From assembly GCA_001600055.1 (NCBI GenBank), contig BCIV01000009.1, forward strand, positions 714,311 through 778,310: a stretch of 64,000 nt of DNA. The letters run 5' to 3'. The DNA comes from Filobasidium wieringae. Its lineage: Eukaryota; Basidiomycota; Tremellomycetes; Filobasidiales; Filobasidiaceae. A program made the translations under genes and the position numbers. The notes below the pieces were generated by a model. The model saw nothing but the letters and a program-made list of their open reading frames with translations. It searched no databases and was not told the origin of the DNA. Below, in pieces: positions 12,899 to 26,365 of this stretch (position 1 is the first letter of the stretch; every line of letters starts with the position of its first letter).

Positions 12899-15800
12899 TC
12901 AGTCATTTTGTTCGTCTATATCACATGTTACAGTCGGTTCGTCTAGACCGGAAGTATTAGCACTTCCTAAATATCGCTCAAGCGCAAGAAGATCTTCATT
13001 TGGTATCGTGGTCGAGTCCCTGCATGCATCAACACTTTGCATATAGAGAGCAAGATCATCGGCTTCGGTAGAGTCGGAAGACATGGGCTGGGTGTACCTG
13101 GAGTGTCTCGTTAGATACGGCAAGCTCTATCGAAGCACAAAATCAGGCGTACCACTCATACTCCTCCTCTTTCGAAGCCGAGAGCTCCAAAGTCAACAAG
13201 GAATTCACCAGTTCTTCAATTTCTCCGTCTTCAGGGCTATAAAGTGGTATTGATGTAACAACCGAATGAGATGATTTGCTGTCTTTTGCCGATTGTGAAG
13301 AGTGCTTCTGTGCTCGCCTACATGAGGTAAATTAATCAGCTGACAGCTCGTCAAGCCGCTGATCACAAGGTAGAACATGCCGTTTTTTCGGTAGGACTCT
13401 TGATTCAAACGGACTGGTGTAGGTTGTTTTTTTTCTGCTATTTCAGGGCCGGCTATCGATCAGTAAGCTTTCAGCTCAAGAGATCTGACATGGATCGGGC
13501 CTTACGATGCGGTCTTGGCCGTAGAGTTCATGGTGTAGGTATACAATCGGGAGAACTGTGAGAGAAGGTGGGGTTTGTAGTAGTCGATCCATACGTTGTA
13601 AGAAGGTGTATACGCCGAAATATTGCCCGAGGTTTTGAATTGCTTCAAGGTATTCATATCGTACCAATTCTGATAGTGAAGACGACGTGGAGGTTTTTCT
13701 CGGTGCTCTGGTATTATTCCAAGAAAGAAATCCATTGCCGCCTGTTTGTCTGCATCGCGCATACTGTTGTTATAGTATCGCTTCACGTTTTCTAGAAGAT
13801 CTCGAGAATGGCTACTCCATTGCCTTGTTTTAGTCTGCCGGTATGTATCCATGCGGTTGACCAAGGCTGAGCCTGTATACTGCCAAGCTAGTGTATCCCC
13901 GTGATCGTGATACATCTCGATCAACATATCGATGATATCGGAATCAAAACCAAGGTCTGGCGTTGCAACTACGCCAAGCGCAAACAGCTGATGTCCTAAT
14001 GCTTTCTTCCCAAATGAGAATTGAGCTGCATTGGTACGATCAAGACAATCGATACAGTTTGTGCGGCTTACGCCATGTTGCAATCGAAAGATCGGACCTG
14101 TTTCACCACTTTTCGCCGGTTGACGGTCTCCACTGCGAAACATTCCAGTCAATTGTATAGACTCTTCAGCAATGTCCTCCAGTATGCCAATCACGTCTTG
14201 CGATCTGCTCTTAGTCGCTTGGGCCATGTCCCAAGCAATATATCGCAGTTTCGAGCCTTCCTCCGGTGGTAGAAATTGATTGAGATACGCGGTGCACTCT
14301 GCATAAGCAGAAAGCAATTTACTTTCTCGAGCAACGGATTCTTTTCCCTAAGGCATCCTTGTGAATTTCATTGTTAATGAACCACACGACGCAGCTTACC
14401 TTGATCAGGTTAACAATAACAATTGGAGCGCCGTATCTAGAGAGGAGATCGTCGAAGTGTAATGCTGCGGCACTGAAAAAGGGATCAACCACGCTGACTA
14501 TGTGAAAATCAGTACATCGGAGTCCTACACGGCTCGTGTTCGGCTTACTCTCTATCGGCGGTCGCGGCAGCATATTGGTGACGTCTTGAGTCCAATGTAG
14601 GGGTATTGAACCCCGAAGCTGCACATAGGATGTGTAGTTCGATCGAGGCCCTGATCTGGCTGAATTCTCGAGCGGAAAAGGTGTCACAAGAGGCTCAGAT
14701 ACGATCTGCTCCGTTTCAACTTCGTTCGCCACGTAGCCCTAAGTTCAGAGCTTGTGTCAGTCTTCTGGTAATCACATCCTCAGGAACGGGCTGCGTCACC
14801 TTCTCATTGATGCCACGTTTCAGATACCGCGCTCCGGCATGTCTGCGCGATCTTCTGGCGATAAGTGTTGTGTAAATTGTTCGTCCTAACACTGGGATCT
14901 CTGGCGAACGAATAAACAGGTTGAGTTTGATGACCTTGAGTAGCGCCTTGGGAATCGTGAATACAGACTAGCTTGATCAAGGGAGCCGTGAATGAAGGGT
15001 AGAACCCAAGAACTGTACCTATCCGGGTGGAGTCGTGTTGACTCGGTCTCATCGTCTGATGAGCTTTCGTTAGTTTCCGGTCTTAAGTGAAACGCTTCCT
15101 GGGTCAGGTGATAATTCCACATGAAATGCGTGTTGAATGTTGGGAAGGGGGTCATTCGAGTGAGATTGCTCTGCAAAGTATTGGTCAAGTCGTATGAATA
15201 GCTACCGAGAGAAGCCCGTCAGTTTGATCGAGGCGAGGAGCGCCACATGGATCACCTACCTGAAATAGAAGTTCTTGTTCAGGTCGACCTGTTGAAACAC
15301 GCTGAGGAGCCTGTGACATTCAAGGTCTCGTCAGAATGGTAGGATGTTCGTATCCATCGGTTCGGACTTGCCTTGTCTCTTCTGCGGTATGTTCTGTCTT
15401 GCCGTTCAAGCGCAGCATCTAGCATGAAACGAATCAAGGCAAAGTTTCGACAACTAAGCGGCTTGATGAAATTGCTAACCAGTGTTTCGTCGCAATGAAA
15501 CAGATAATGTCCGCCTAGCAGAGCGACAACAGATCGAGTCTTACAGAGTATCATGTAGTATACCGGCCCGAGCTTGACAAATCCGATGATTCCGCTACCA
15601 TAATCCAGATGTTGAAACCTGCCCTCTTCGATCTCGTTATTAATATAGCTCACTGAAAGTCATGCACTTTTTCCAGTCCACCAGCCCCCTTATTGCCATC
15701 GTCGACCATACGAAGCAAGACTTGAAGCTGAGTAGCATCGTAGATTGCATGATCTTCAGTGACAGCCAAGCTGTCTGTCAAGGTCCGATCAATCTTTAGC

Positions 15801-15974
15801 ACACGATGATGCTTGGACGAGGATGCGGTGATGTAATACCGGCTTCGAAAGGTGCTGGGTTAGTGAGACAGTGGGAAAGCGCACGTTCACCTGATACACG
15901 AACCTCGTAGTCTCGTATAACGTGTAACGACTGAGTACTTGTTCTCCAAGTTCAAAAGCATGGAAGTTATCCAT
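12899..15974 (-). CDS. FIG4: Sac-domain phosphoinositide 5-phosphatase, Fig4-like
   Basis: Multi-exon gene for a Sac-family lipid phosphatase. Fig4 dephosphorylates PI(3,5)P2 and, with Vac14 and Fab1, sets its level on vacuole and endosome membranes. The first exon contains [15 protein letters not shown], typical of the Fig4 N-terminus. Next come [52 protein letters not shown] and [10 protein letters not shown]. The catalytic loop is CIDCLDRTN (CX5RT, near 14050), exactly the Fig4 form, followed by [21 protein letters not shown]. The C-terminal segment reaches a stop at 12899. The start at 15974 ([12 protein letters not shown]) gives a usual N-terminus; the same frame is open to an upstream ATG at 16100. 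The gene converges on SKI2 with about 16 bp between stops. Confidence 0.85.
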
Positions 15975-16370
15975 GTTGTTGGAGCGTGCAGCTGCGACAA
16001 GCTCGTGAGGTCTAAAAACCGAGAAGTCGTAAGGCCGTTCAAGTCTTCTTGATGTTTGGATTGAAACCCCTTGTACGCCGCTTCGTAATAAGCCCAACAA
16101 TCAATCTTGAGTTTTGACCTGGATTGTATAGTAGTCGACGAGGATGACTGCAACGTCTGAAGCTACTTACACTAACTACTACTACAGCTACTACCCTGAG
16201 AGAGCTGATAACCGGCGGAAACACATATACACTATCTAATCGCGCTGTACGTAACATATGCATGTGATTATGACATGTTCGACGCAGGACGTTCGGTAAT
16301 ATTTTCCGAAGCATATAACATCTGACACCACGTCCAAAAACGGAGGCTCTCATAATTTCTCTCAATCGCC
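15975..16370. promoter_or_regulatory. Divergent promoter region between FIG4 and the PRCC gene
   Basis: About 400 bp (270 bp if FIG4 starts at 16100) between divergent starts. Trinucleotide-like ACTACTACT runs occur near 16170-16195. No specific regulatory site could be assigned. Confidence 0.35.
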
Positions 16371-17452
16371 ATGGGACTTGTAGCTGATTACGGTTCGGAT
16401 TCGGACTCCGACGTTGATCCGATCAGATCGAACAAGTCTGAAACTCCGCTCCCGGTCAGAAAACGCCCGATCAAGATAGGACTCCAACACCCTTTGCTGA
16501 ACAGAACGCCGGTTGATCCAGAGGCCTCGTATACTGCCGAACAGGTACTAGGGGAGGAAAGGGATACCAAACGATCGAAGCTCAGCGAAGATCACAAAGT
16601 GGGGAGGGGTTCTAGCGGACTTCTCGGATTGCTACCCCCTCCTAAAAGACAGACCGTGCCATCAAATAAGAAAATGCCCTCTCATGAAAAGGCTGCTACT
16701 ACTCTGCACTCTTTACATGGAAATATGTCAAAAACTACTGGCAGTACTGTTCTCTCTCATTCGGAAGGACCTGCTCTACCGAAGAACAGGAATCTCGATC
16801 TCTTTGGTTTAGGTGAGTACGGGCAACCGCTGCACCTTACTCCCTGTTGCTCACAATCAATTGAGCAGCGGAGATAGAGTCCGATAGATGTGATCCAAGT
16901 GGAATGTCTACGGCAGAAAATTCCCTGGTCTCTATCTCTTCTGCCGCAGAGGTACTGGAACTCCCCTTTCCTCATCAAACCCTTTCTGGAGAGTGGAACG
17001 CACATGACCCAAGTTCGTATACAAAACATCAACCGACCAGGGATTCAAACGGTCGATTGACACAGAAGATGGTCGACCAAGGGGCGATGGGTCACGCTTG
17101 GAACGGCGTTGACGGGGTGAACGAGGCGAGTATTCAGAACTGGGATGTCAAGAAGGGTCTAGAACAGGACAAGAAAATGATGGAAGAGCGAGCGAAACTA
17201 CTCGCACCGCCAATGATATCCGAACAGTCTACATATAAAGTGCGTGTCCATCTGTACCGATCAGTCATTTGAAACTAATTAATATTGTGATCGCGTTGTC
17301 AGCCCTCTGGGAAGACAACAGGGCTCGCTGGAAAGAGGCATCAGTTATCTGCGCTGCTGAAAGATGCACACTCCAACCGACAAGCGCTCGAGGACCGAAT
17401 CGCGCAAAACAAGCGAACTAAGAGGGAGGCCGGAACCAAATACGGATTCTAA
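16371..17452 (+). CDS. PRCC C-terminal domain protein (pre-mRNA splicing-associated)
   Basis: Three exons: 16371-16812, 16869-17239 and 17303-17452. The N-terminus MGLVADYGSDSDSD is acidic and disordered, as in PRCC proteins. The middle holds a Pro/Lys-rich LLGLLPPPKR motif. The C-terminus has the PRCC signature: GKRHQLSALLKDAH, an amphipathic helix (ALEDRIAQNKRTKREAG), and the terminal KYGF that ends most family members. Human PRCC is a nuclear protein tied to splicing and the mitotic checkpoint; the fungal role is inferred only from family. All splice phases join cleanly. It converges on the MAPR-like gene with a 64-bp gap. Confidence 0.85.
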
Positions 17453-17516
17453 GATTGTATTTTCTCTGCGACAGTTTAGAATAGACGACATTGGAGATAA
17501 TATCGGATGGACTACA

Positions 17517-18717
17517 CTACAGCTCCTCCCCTCGAGTACGACCAGGATGTTCCGACATGGTAGCCAGAGGGATTTCACCATTGGCACCCCCATTAACAGG
17601 AGGCTTGCATGGTTTCGGTATAGGGACGTTTGGATCGATAGGCTCGTTCTCTACCGTACCAACTCTATTGTACTGATCATGCCGCTCAAAGAATTTTTTC
17701 CAGTTAAGAAGTACCTTAAAAACAAGATGTTAAGCATGTAGCGGACGGAGAGAATTCATCGGATATTGGGGATTCGTGAACAGACCTTGTATTCATCATC
17801 TGTAAAACCTCTCAAATCATGTGTCAAATGGGTGCTGAAACAACCAGTAACAAACGCTCGTGCCGCGTCCTTGCCAGCACTGCAGGTTAAGTTTCATGAT
17901 AAAAAATGAGGAGTAAGCTTTTCATGACTCCCTCAACCAAACGCGTAGATGGGGCAGTCTTGACATACAAAACATGATACGCTCCACCCGGACCATACAT
18001 CCGGCGGGAGCGGGTAACGTCAAATACATCTCCATCGATTCCAATGTATATGGGTTTACCAAGATCCTCGCCGTTATATTGAGCTAGCTCATTTGGAGTG
18101 AATACTTGCATCTTGTGCTGGTAGAAGAACGCAATAAGCCGCTTGAACGAGTTGTTTGTTAGACGGATCGACCGAGATTACCGGGAAAGCACGTCTCCAA
18201 GTGCTGACAATCTCTTTTTCGTAACCCCATACAGGACTTTCCAACGCGAAATTCCCGATAATCATGATTGCAGCAATCGAGAGCATGATGTAACGAATGA
18301 GCATCCAGAAAGTCCATGGCGGAGAGAGCGTGACTGGTAACGCCTCTCCAGAGGCAATACGTCTCTCTTTCTCTACTTCGTTCTCTTTCCATCGCTGATA
18401 CGTTAGGTACGCTTCGTTGGCTGGCTTCTTCGAAATGATTCGACCGGTAGCTCTACGGAAATGTTTGGTGTAGCTATCATAATGGCGACGAAATTAGTGA
18501 ACTCACTTGTCGCGGATCTTCTCATAGTTAATCTCGCCTGGAGCGGTTCCAGGCTTACTTCTTGGCCTGGGATTACCAGTTGCGAAGATATCATCCAGCT
18601 CCTGGAAGTGGCCAGAATCCTCTTTAACCTAGATTGATAATGGGGCATTCAGCAATCTGCCAACATCTAGATATAACATACTATGTGACGCAGTAATACC
18701 TTAGTCACGTCGGACAT
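17517..18717 (-). CDS. MAPR / cytochrome b5-like heme-binding membrane protein
   Basis: The deduced protein has an acidic start (MSDVTKVKEDSGHFQELDD), a Lys/Arg-rich segment, one membrane helix (MLIRYIMLSIAAIMIIGNFA, near 18260-18304), then a cytochrome b5-like heme/steroid-binding domain. Domain hallmarks are FTPNELAQYNGEDLGKPIYI, DVFDVTRSRRMYGPGGAYH, AGKDAARAF, LTHDLRGFTDDEY and WKKFFERHDQYNRVGTV. This order matches the membrane-associated progesterone receptor (MAPR) family, which includes yeast Dap1 and PGRMC1, regulators of P450 enzymes and sterol synthesis. The long N-terminal extension before the helix is longer than Dap1. The stop (17517) follows RTRGEEL. Introns near 18644-18690, 18480-18505 and in the b5 domain are inferred. 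Confidence 0.82.
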
Positions 18718-18980
18718 CGTCTTCAGTTTGGTATAGGTAGTAATCGGACTTTTTAGGCAGAGGTGGGTAACGAAAGCCCAAAGGTCAAGAGTTCGAAGGT
18801 AAGATCATCGATGTCTTGTGGTGTTCGGACATCCGCGGTGTGGCTGTTGTTTTCGCTACCTCTCATCGATCGAGTGTTCTCACCACGTATCATCGAATCT
18901 ATCGATGTTATCTCTCGGTTTTGCTTCGTTGTACGGTCTGCCTTGTCCTTCTTACCACTTCAGTAACCACAGTACCGAAA

Positions 18981-20501
<1,521 letters not shown>

Positions 20502-21034
20502 GCGGCTTGACAGCGCCGCCAACCGCAGCAGCTTCAATATCGTGACTCCACCCGAATGACGAACCATGCCCGAGGTTGAAGGCATTACATCATATGCGCA
20601 ATGTAGTCAAATACACATACATCTGTTTGCAGTAATAAACTAGATGACAGTGATGCATGAACCTGATCCGACCCTTTCGTGCTAAAGACCATGATCCCGC
20701 TGGATGACGCGCGTATCCGAATGATGAAATGACACAGCATCGTCCATGTGATCTGTGATCTGTATACTCTGTGTTACATGATACATAACATGTGAATGTA
20801 CAAACCGCCTTCAAATCAGGCAGCGCCTTTCTTCGTCTTTTTTCGTCTCCAGTCATCGCCTGCTATCAATAGTTGGGAGCCTTCGGAGATACAGCAAAAA
20901 AAAACCTCGAACTTGACATCTAATCGCGAACGGACTCTTCTGTTTCTCAATTTGATAACAGGAACTTGACCCGCAAACGTGCGCAACGTTCCCATCGATT
21001 GGAAGGCGGTAGGACAATTCGGAACAGCTAAATC
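20502..21034. other. Intergenic region, adenosine kinase 3' end to Rho gene promoter
   Basis: About 530 bp between two genes on the same strand. It holds an AATAAA word (20634-20639) and the repeated words CATGATC/GTGATCTGTGATC. No RNA gene or coding exon was recognised. Confidence 0.4.
20634..20639 (+). terminator. Polyadenylation-like AATAAA after adenosine kinase
   Basis: AATAAA 133 bp past the adenosine kinase stop, at a typical position for a fungal poly(A) efficiency element. Position and word are the only evidence. Confidence 0.4.
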
Positions 21035-22088
21035 ATGGCGCAAAATGCTGTATGTTCCTTCATGTGATCTTGCTACCTCTGCCAAAGTGGCATTATTCTT
21101 ACTATATATACACTTCAGATACGCAGGAAGTTGGTCATTGTTGGAGACGGAGCATGCGGGAAAACCAGTCTGGTTAGTCATACCCAGTGCACTTTCATCC
21201 CAATCAACCGGTGCTCATGATACAAGTTGTGACCTTTACGTCAGCTCACAGTATTCAGTCGTGAGTGTAATGCAGACTGATTCCAGAGCAGGACAAAGTT
21301 CACAGATCGTTCTCTTGAAGTCGGACAATTCCCTGATTCATACGTATGTCAACATTGATCATTAGCTCCAATGTTTCAATGACTAACATATGGGAGGTTC
21401 TGTAACGGGTGTATAGTCGCCAACAGTATTTGATAACTTTGTTGCTGACATACAACTAGACGGGAAGCCCATTGCGCTACAGCTTTGGGACACAGCAGGC
21501 CAGGAGGAATACGAACGCCTGAGACCGTTGAGTTACTCCAAAGCACATGTCATCCTGATCGCTTTCAGCGTGGACACACCTGATAGTTTGGATAATGTTA
21601 CCAACAAGGTAACGTGAATATTTCACCCGTTTCCTGATGGCATCTGACCAGTAGTCTTCTTGGAGATGCGCGTAGTGGATTGAAGAGGTCAGATCTATAT
21701 GTGGCCAGAGTATTCCAGTGATTCTGGTTGGATGTAAGACAGATATTCGGGAAAAGGCTCGGCAAAATGGAATACTGAGGCCAGAGAACTTCGTGGAATA
21801 TGTCGAGGTAACGATTTGACTACAAATTCCCCCCCCGCCTTATTCTGATCGATTGTATTGTATTTGTAGGGTGAACGGATATCTAAAGCACTTGGTGCTA
21901 GGGCGTACTTCGAATGTTCTTCGTTACTGAACCAAGGAGTCGACGATGTTTTTGAAGCGGCAACGCGAGCCGCTATGCTGGTCCGAGAGAACGGCCATGG
22001 CAATGCCGCAATGCATACGAAGAAGGATAGCTTGAGCGGCAAGCGGCAAGAGGAGACGCACAGTAAAGGCTGCTGCATTATATGCTGA
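21035..22088 (+). CDS. Rho-family small GTPase, Rho2-like
   Basis: Membrane-anchored Rho GTPase controlling cell-wall synthesis and polarity by family. Exon 1 (MAQNA) joins to [18 protein letters not shown], the P-loop (G1). Then come [16 protein letters not shown] (switch I, G2), [20 protein letters not shown] (G3/switch II), VGCKTDIRE (a TKxD variant of G4, TKTD) and [12 protein letters not shown] (G5). The C-terminus is SKGCCIIC: a CAAX-like prenylation motif CIIC preceded by another Cys. [18 protein letters not shown] and [13 protein letters not shown] resemble fission-yeast Rho2 more than Rho1, Rho3, Rho4 or Cdc42. An extra stretch (DRSLEV) appears between FT and GQFPDSY near 21301-21318; no alternative splice site removes it in frame. 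Orthology to named Cryptococcus Rho10/Rho11 was not tested. Confidence 0.85.
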
Positions 22089-22246
22089 CTAATGCCAGTC
22101 ACAGTAATCTCCCATACGACTAGACACCATGCGCAATAAGCGTGGACACGAGCTTACGCACTTGATAACGACCAATTCTGCGATGTATAGCGCTTGGCAC
22201 ATGTGGAATATACAAGGCCCGTTTCGTTGCCTTCCTAGCGTAGAAA

Positions 22247-23625
22247 CTAACGCATTGAAGTTTCTAACAGTTTCAAGTGAGTTGCCGAGCAGCCCCCAAT
22301 CTCACGGTCCATGAGACACCGATATTTGCGATATTCCGAGCAACCGGGAATGGCGCAAACCGTAGCTACGACTTTCTGCGGAACAGGTTTTACCGCGACC
22401 TGCGGGACCTTCGAAGAAAACAGCTTGCGTTCTGGAATTGCCAGCCTCATCTCCAACTCGCCGTTCCTCGTGGACGACACAAATCGAAGAGAGTTTGAGA
22501 CATCGCCGGGCCGTGTTGCAAAGGAAGGAAGCAGGTCCGTTGTCAGGGTGTCTCTCGCATCTGCAGCATCTTTTGCTGAGCGACCTCGACCAGCCTGGGC
22601 TTTCAGTAACCGATCGATAGCGTCTCTCTATCGTGAAGTGCTTAGAGGCAGTGAATTATGACCGAGACATCCTGACTGACCTTGTCGTTCTCCTGTTTCT
22701 GGTCCGCCTGCAGCTTTCGTCGACGCGCTGTTTCTTCTTTCCGCCTCTGCTTTTCTTGCTCTGTCAATACCATCTTCTTGCTGTTGTCTGAGTCGAGATG
22801 GCGGTCATTCTTGCATTTCCAAACATATGACGCAATCAGCTTGACATACCTTCAGGGAGAACCATCAATTTCTCAGTGTATCTAGCATCTAGTTTCGACC
22901 GTTGACGAGCTGTCATCCGTTCGACATCTCGGCCACGGTGTAAAGCCCCAAGTTCATCGCTATCATCTGCGCTTTCGATATCAGAAACTAGATTCTCTGA
23001 AATTGCGATAGGGACAGTCATTTCAACCTATTGCGAAAAAGCGGGGTACATTGATAGATAGCCCATTTACCACTTGGCTTTGGGATCACAGCTTGGTCAT
23101 GATCCCAGGAGGTGCTGTCGTATGCCTCGCTGGACTGACGAGATAGTCTTATTCGTTTACTTGGTCGAGATGCGATGTTGATTGGCTCATCCGTTCGCTG
23201 AGCGACCACATCTCCTATCCTGCTCGCTTTGGCTCGATCTGTGGAGTCGGTTATTGTTGAACCAGGAAGCTCGGTCGGAGCTAAACCAATCTTAAGACGG
23301 AGCTTGATACCAGATCTGCAGGTAGAGCTAGGTGACACATTAGGAAAGGGAGTTCCGGAAGGAACGTTTGATTGTTCGGGCTCATCCTCGTCTGATTCGT
23401 TTCGATCCATGTCTGGGAGAGCAGACAAGGCAGCATCAGCTTATCTAAATTACCATCATGTAAAAGAAGCCGAGAACCTTCAGAGCCATCATCCAACAGC
23501 GGTGTTGCTTTGTTGCAAGATTGAGATGAATCAGGAGATCTGGATGGTTCCGATGACACGACTCGCTTTGATCGTCGCGCGACCATAGAGGTTGAAGTGG
23601 AGGGAGTATTGATTCCTCGAGCCAT
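22247..23625 (-). CDS. IES2: INO80 chromatin-remodelling subunit, Ies2/INO80B-like
   Basis: Nuclear subunit that activates the INO80 ATPase. The start MARGINTPSTSTS is followed by a basic disordered N-terminus and an acidic stretch (MDRNESDEDEPEQ), then IKLRLKIG, which recurs in this family. The PAPA-1-like region reads LTEQEKQRRKEETARRRKLQ (near 22710-22770) and, after an intron, TIDRLLKAQAGRGRS. A C-terminal zf-HIT finger follows: CAIPGCSEYRKYRC and GGCSATHLKLLE, ending eight residues later at 22247. PAPA-1 followed by zf-HIT is diagnostic for Ies2/INO80B. The region converges on the Rho gene (158-bp gap) and is divergent from LSM6. Confidence 0.87.
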
Positions 23626-23922
23626 GGGATTGGTGTAAACGGCTCTGTAAAGTCTTTTTGTCGTGCCTACTAATTAGAGATCATATAGTCATGTTACTTT
23701 GAGGTGGTTGAGAATGAGATAATGACCCCGGATAACTTAGATTCATCGAGCGATAAGATGGGGCTCATGTAGCGCATGCGCGTCGCAGTCTACTCACTAT
23801 CGTCTGGCGTCTAACTGGGAAGGAAGGGCTTTCGTTATTATTATTATTATTACTGACCGTGATTCTATGGAATTACAAATTGTCGTGACAGAACCTGCAC
23901 CGGCATCCCATATCCCACCGAA

Positions 23923-24351
23923 ATGGACACAAATCTGAAGCCTACTATCGAGAACGCTGGTTCGCCGGCCGAGTTTCTCAAGAATGTCGTGGGCAAACAA
24001 GTCACTGTCAGGATAGGAAGCGGGGTTGATTACCAAGGTAGGTTCACTAGCTATCTGCGTCGCAGAGTCAGGTTTCCGTCTTGAGCCATGAAACTCTAGG
24101 CTTACCGAAATGATTGTTGTGGCTTAGGAACTCTGTCTTGCTTGGACGGATACATGAATGTTGCGATGGAAAATACGCAAGAACTTGTTGCGGGACAAGT
24201 CAAGAATAACTTCGGGGATGCATTCATCCGAGGCAATAATGGTGAGCATGAGCAGCGAACGAAGTTCGCTGATCGTTGGAAGGAATGTTGAGATGGTTGG
24301 TTGCTTGATGAATCGACAGTTCTCTATATCTCAGCCATGGAGGAAATTTAG
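23923..24351 (+). CDS. LSM6: U6 snRNA-associated Sm-like protein LSm6
   Basis: Short Sm-fold protein of the Lsm1-7 (mRNA decapping) and Lsm2-8 (U6 snRNA) rings. Exon 1 encodes MDTNLKPTIENAGSPAEFLK, NVVGKQVTVRIGSGVDYQG; exon 2 begins TLSCLDGYMNVAMENTQE; the last exon encodes VLYISAMEEI. Sm1 (VRIGSGVDYQGTL..DGYMN) and Sm2 (AFIRGNNVLYI) motifs are intact. Length is about 86 residues, normal for LSm6. Introns run from about 24039 and 24240 with GT/AG borders. The spacer from IES2 (23626-23922) carries a TTATTATTATTATTA run near 23836. Confidence 0.92.
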
Positions 24352-24534
24352 CGACTGAAACCGACTGAGTCTGGAGTATTGTAAGCATGCTCAATACTAT
24401 GCTGTATTGTGCACCTGGGAATGGACAATCCGAATCATGAAGGTTGGACTGAGTTCGATCGGTGAGAAGAATACAATCATCTCATGCATCAACTGGTTCG
24501 TACATGCACGATCAGAAAGGGTGTAGACAGTCTC

Positions 24535-25706
24535 TTAGAGTGCCTCCTTGACAACGTGACCACGCTCTGAAGTGTAGATTCCGTCCAAGAACTTTCGGAT
24601 CTGGTAAACGCAAGCAGTAGCTGAGTAACTAGACCAAAACAGTGTGTTTCGGCAGTACTAACATCCTTCTCCTTGACCCTGCACTTGTCGGTGATACTGG
24701 CTGCGGACTGAGAAACGTTCTCGATGTCGTTACCAGAGATGACGAGCTCATCCTTAGCACCTTCAGCAACAGTGACCCCCTCGAGCATGGGACATTTCCT
24801 GACAACCTTCTCGCCCACTATCACAGAAGATCATAGGTCAGTCTGCTATGATTTGGCATAGGAGGAAATAAAGCTATCACGGACAGAAGTTTCGGATTTC
24901 GACATCCTTTCCTCCGGCTCCAATAACAGGGTTGATAGGGAAATGGGCATATACGAGCCTCATCTTGTACTCGAATCCCTGATGACGCGTGACGAAACAA
25001 ATGTTCAACGAAAATTGTACGTATGCGGACAACGATCGAGTCATACCTTGGTAACACCGGTGAACATGTTGGCAACCATTGATTTGACGGTACGCAAACA
25101 AGCTACGTGCTTGCGGACACCGTGCCATACAGTGAACACAACCTGCTGTCCCTTCTGGGTCTTGACCTATTGACAAAAGCGGTCCAGATCAGTCAAGATC
25201 CGGTCAAGACTTCAGATGCCTCTGGAAATCTGGAAACCCATCGCAAGTCTGTTCCAAGGTTGAAATTATGGTGGGTAGATGCGAAAGATTGAATGTTCGC
25301 TGTTCGGGATTATTATTGCGTATTGCGTTTGGGAATCCGCTCAACATATTCCAACGGAATAGTTTCCAGAACACCAGACATTTGTCGACTGATTGCACGG
25401 CATCCATGTATGCTTATCCACAAATAATTGGTTGATATTGCTGTGCTGCTCTCCATGACCCATATCCATGCATCCTTTTATGGTCTCGAAGCTTGACATG
25501 GCAGCTTCTCTTGTGCCTTGATGGCTTGACGGTTCAGGGCGACCTGAGATAAGACTGATACTCACGACCTGGATGTCCATCTGGATGTGTTTGACGCCCT
25601 TGACGAGGGTTCCTCGAGGACCGGTGACGGTGACGATCCTCGACTTGAGCTTGATCTCAACACCTTCGGGGACGTTCAAAGTCTCGATAGAAGAAAGGTC
25701 CTTCAT
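24535..25706 (-). CDS. RPL9: 60S ribosomal protein L9 (uL6)
   Basis: Component of the large ribosomal subunit near the GTPase centre. The first exon encodes [40 protein letters not shown]. Later exons give HGVRKH-like and [59 protein letters not shown], and the C-terminus [20 protein letters not shown], all conserved in eukaryotic L9. The start ATG at 25706 is fixed by the conserved N-terminus. The first intron (25167-25565, 399 nt) is much longer than every other intron in the window. Intron-rich structure is usual for basidiomycete ribosomal protein genes. Confidence 0.93.
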
Positions 25707-26365
25707 TTTTGCCGGAGGTTGCTGTGGTGTCTAGTTTGGCCGAAGAAGGTGATCACGAGTATCTTCTAAACTGCACGGCTCTCTGATCTGGACTTCTGGC
25801 CCAAGTCGACTTGACCGTTGCCAAGCTGCAGGCAAGGGCTGAGACTGTACGAAGAGCGGATAGGAAGAGGCTCATCACGTCAAGCGCGTCTCGGGGTTTA
25901 GAAATCGCGCTTCCACATTGATTCCAAATGGTCACGCAAGTTCAGGTGCTACCGGGCCTGTTTCTCGACTTTCTAGCGACCGTCCCCACCAGGACTGTCA
26001 GCGTACACGTCGTATCATAGCGGCTCATTAAATTAGATCGGCACCTGTTAAGAGGAGCGGTAGCGAGGGAAAATACTGGAAGACGGATGAGACGGACGTT
26101 GTTTCATGTAGATTAATGAATATACCTTGGTATATTTTTGTCACGTTTAATCATCCACACGAAAAACGATCGCATGTCCGCGACTATAGCTGCGCTGATG
26201 CCGGCATTTACAACGTAAATATCACTCACTGAATCATGTCACGTGATTATAACTTGCAAACTCGTTCGAATACGAAATCGATGTCTACGCTCATCTGGAG
26301 CTTCTGATCTGATCCGCTTGGGCCGATAGCTTAGCTTGTCTTTAGTGCTTACACTGGTTGAAGAA
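25707..26365. promoter_or_regulatory. Divergent promoter region between RPL9 and SSZ1
   Basis: A 659-bp spacer between two translation-related genes reading away from each other, so shared control is plausible. AT-rich stretches lie at 26100-26160 (TATACCTTGGTATATTTTTG). A TCACGTGA word is at about 26238. No ribosomal-protein promoter consensus could be assigned by eye. Confidence 0.4.

Noticed and set aside
25167..25565. Box C/D snoRNA in the RPL9 intron
   Set aside because: No TGATGA box C on the transcribed strand could be found.
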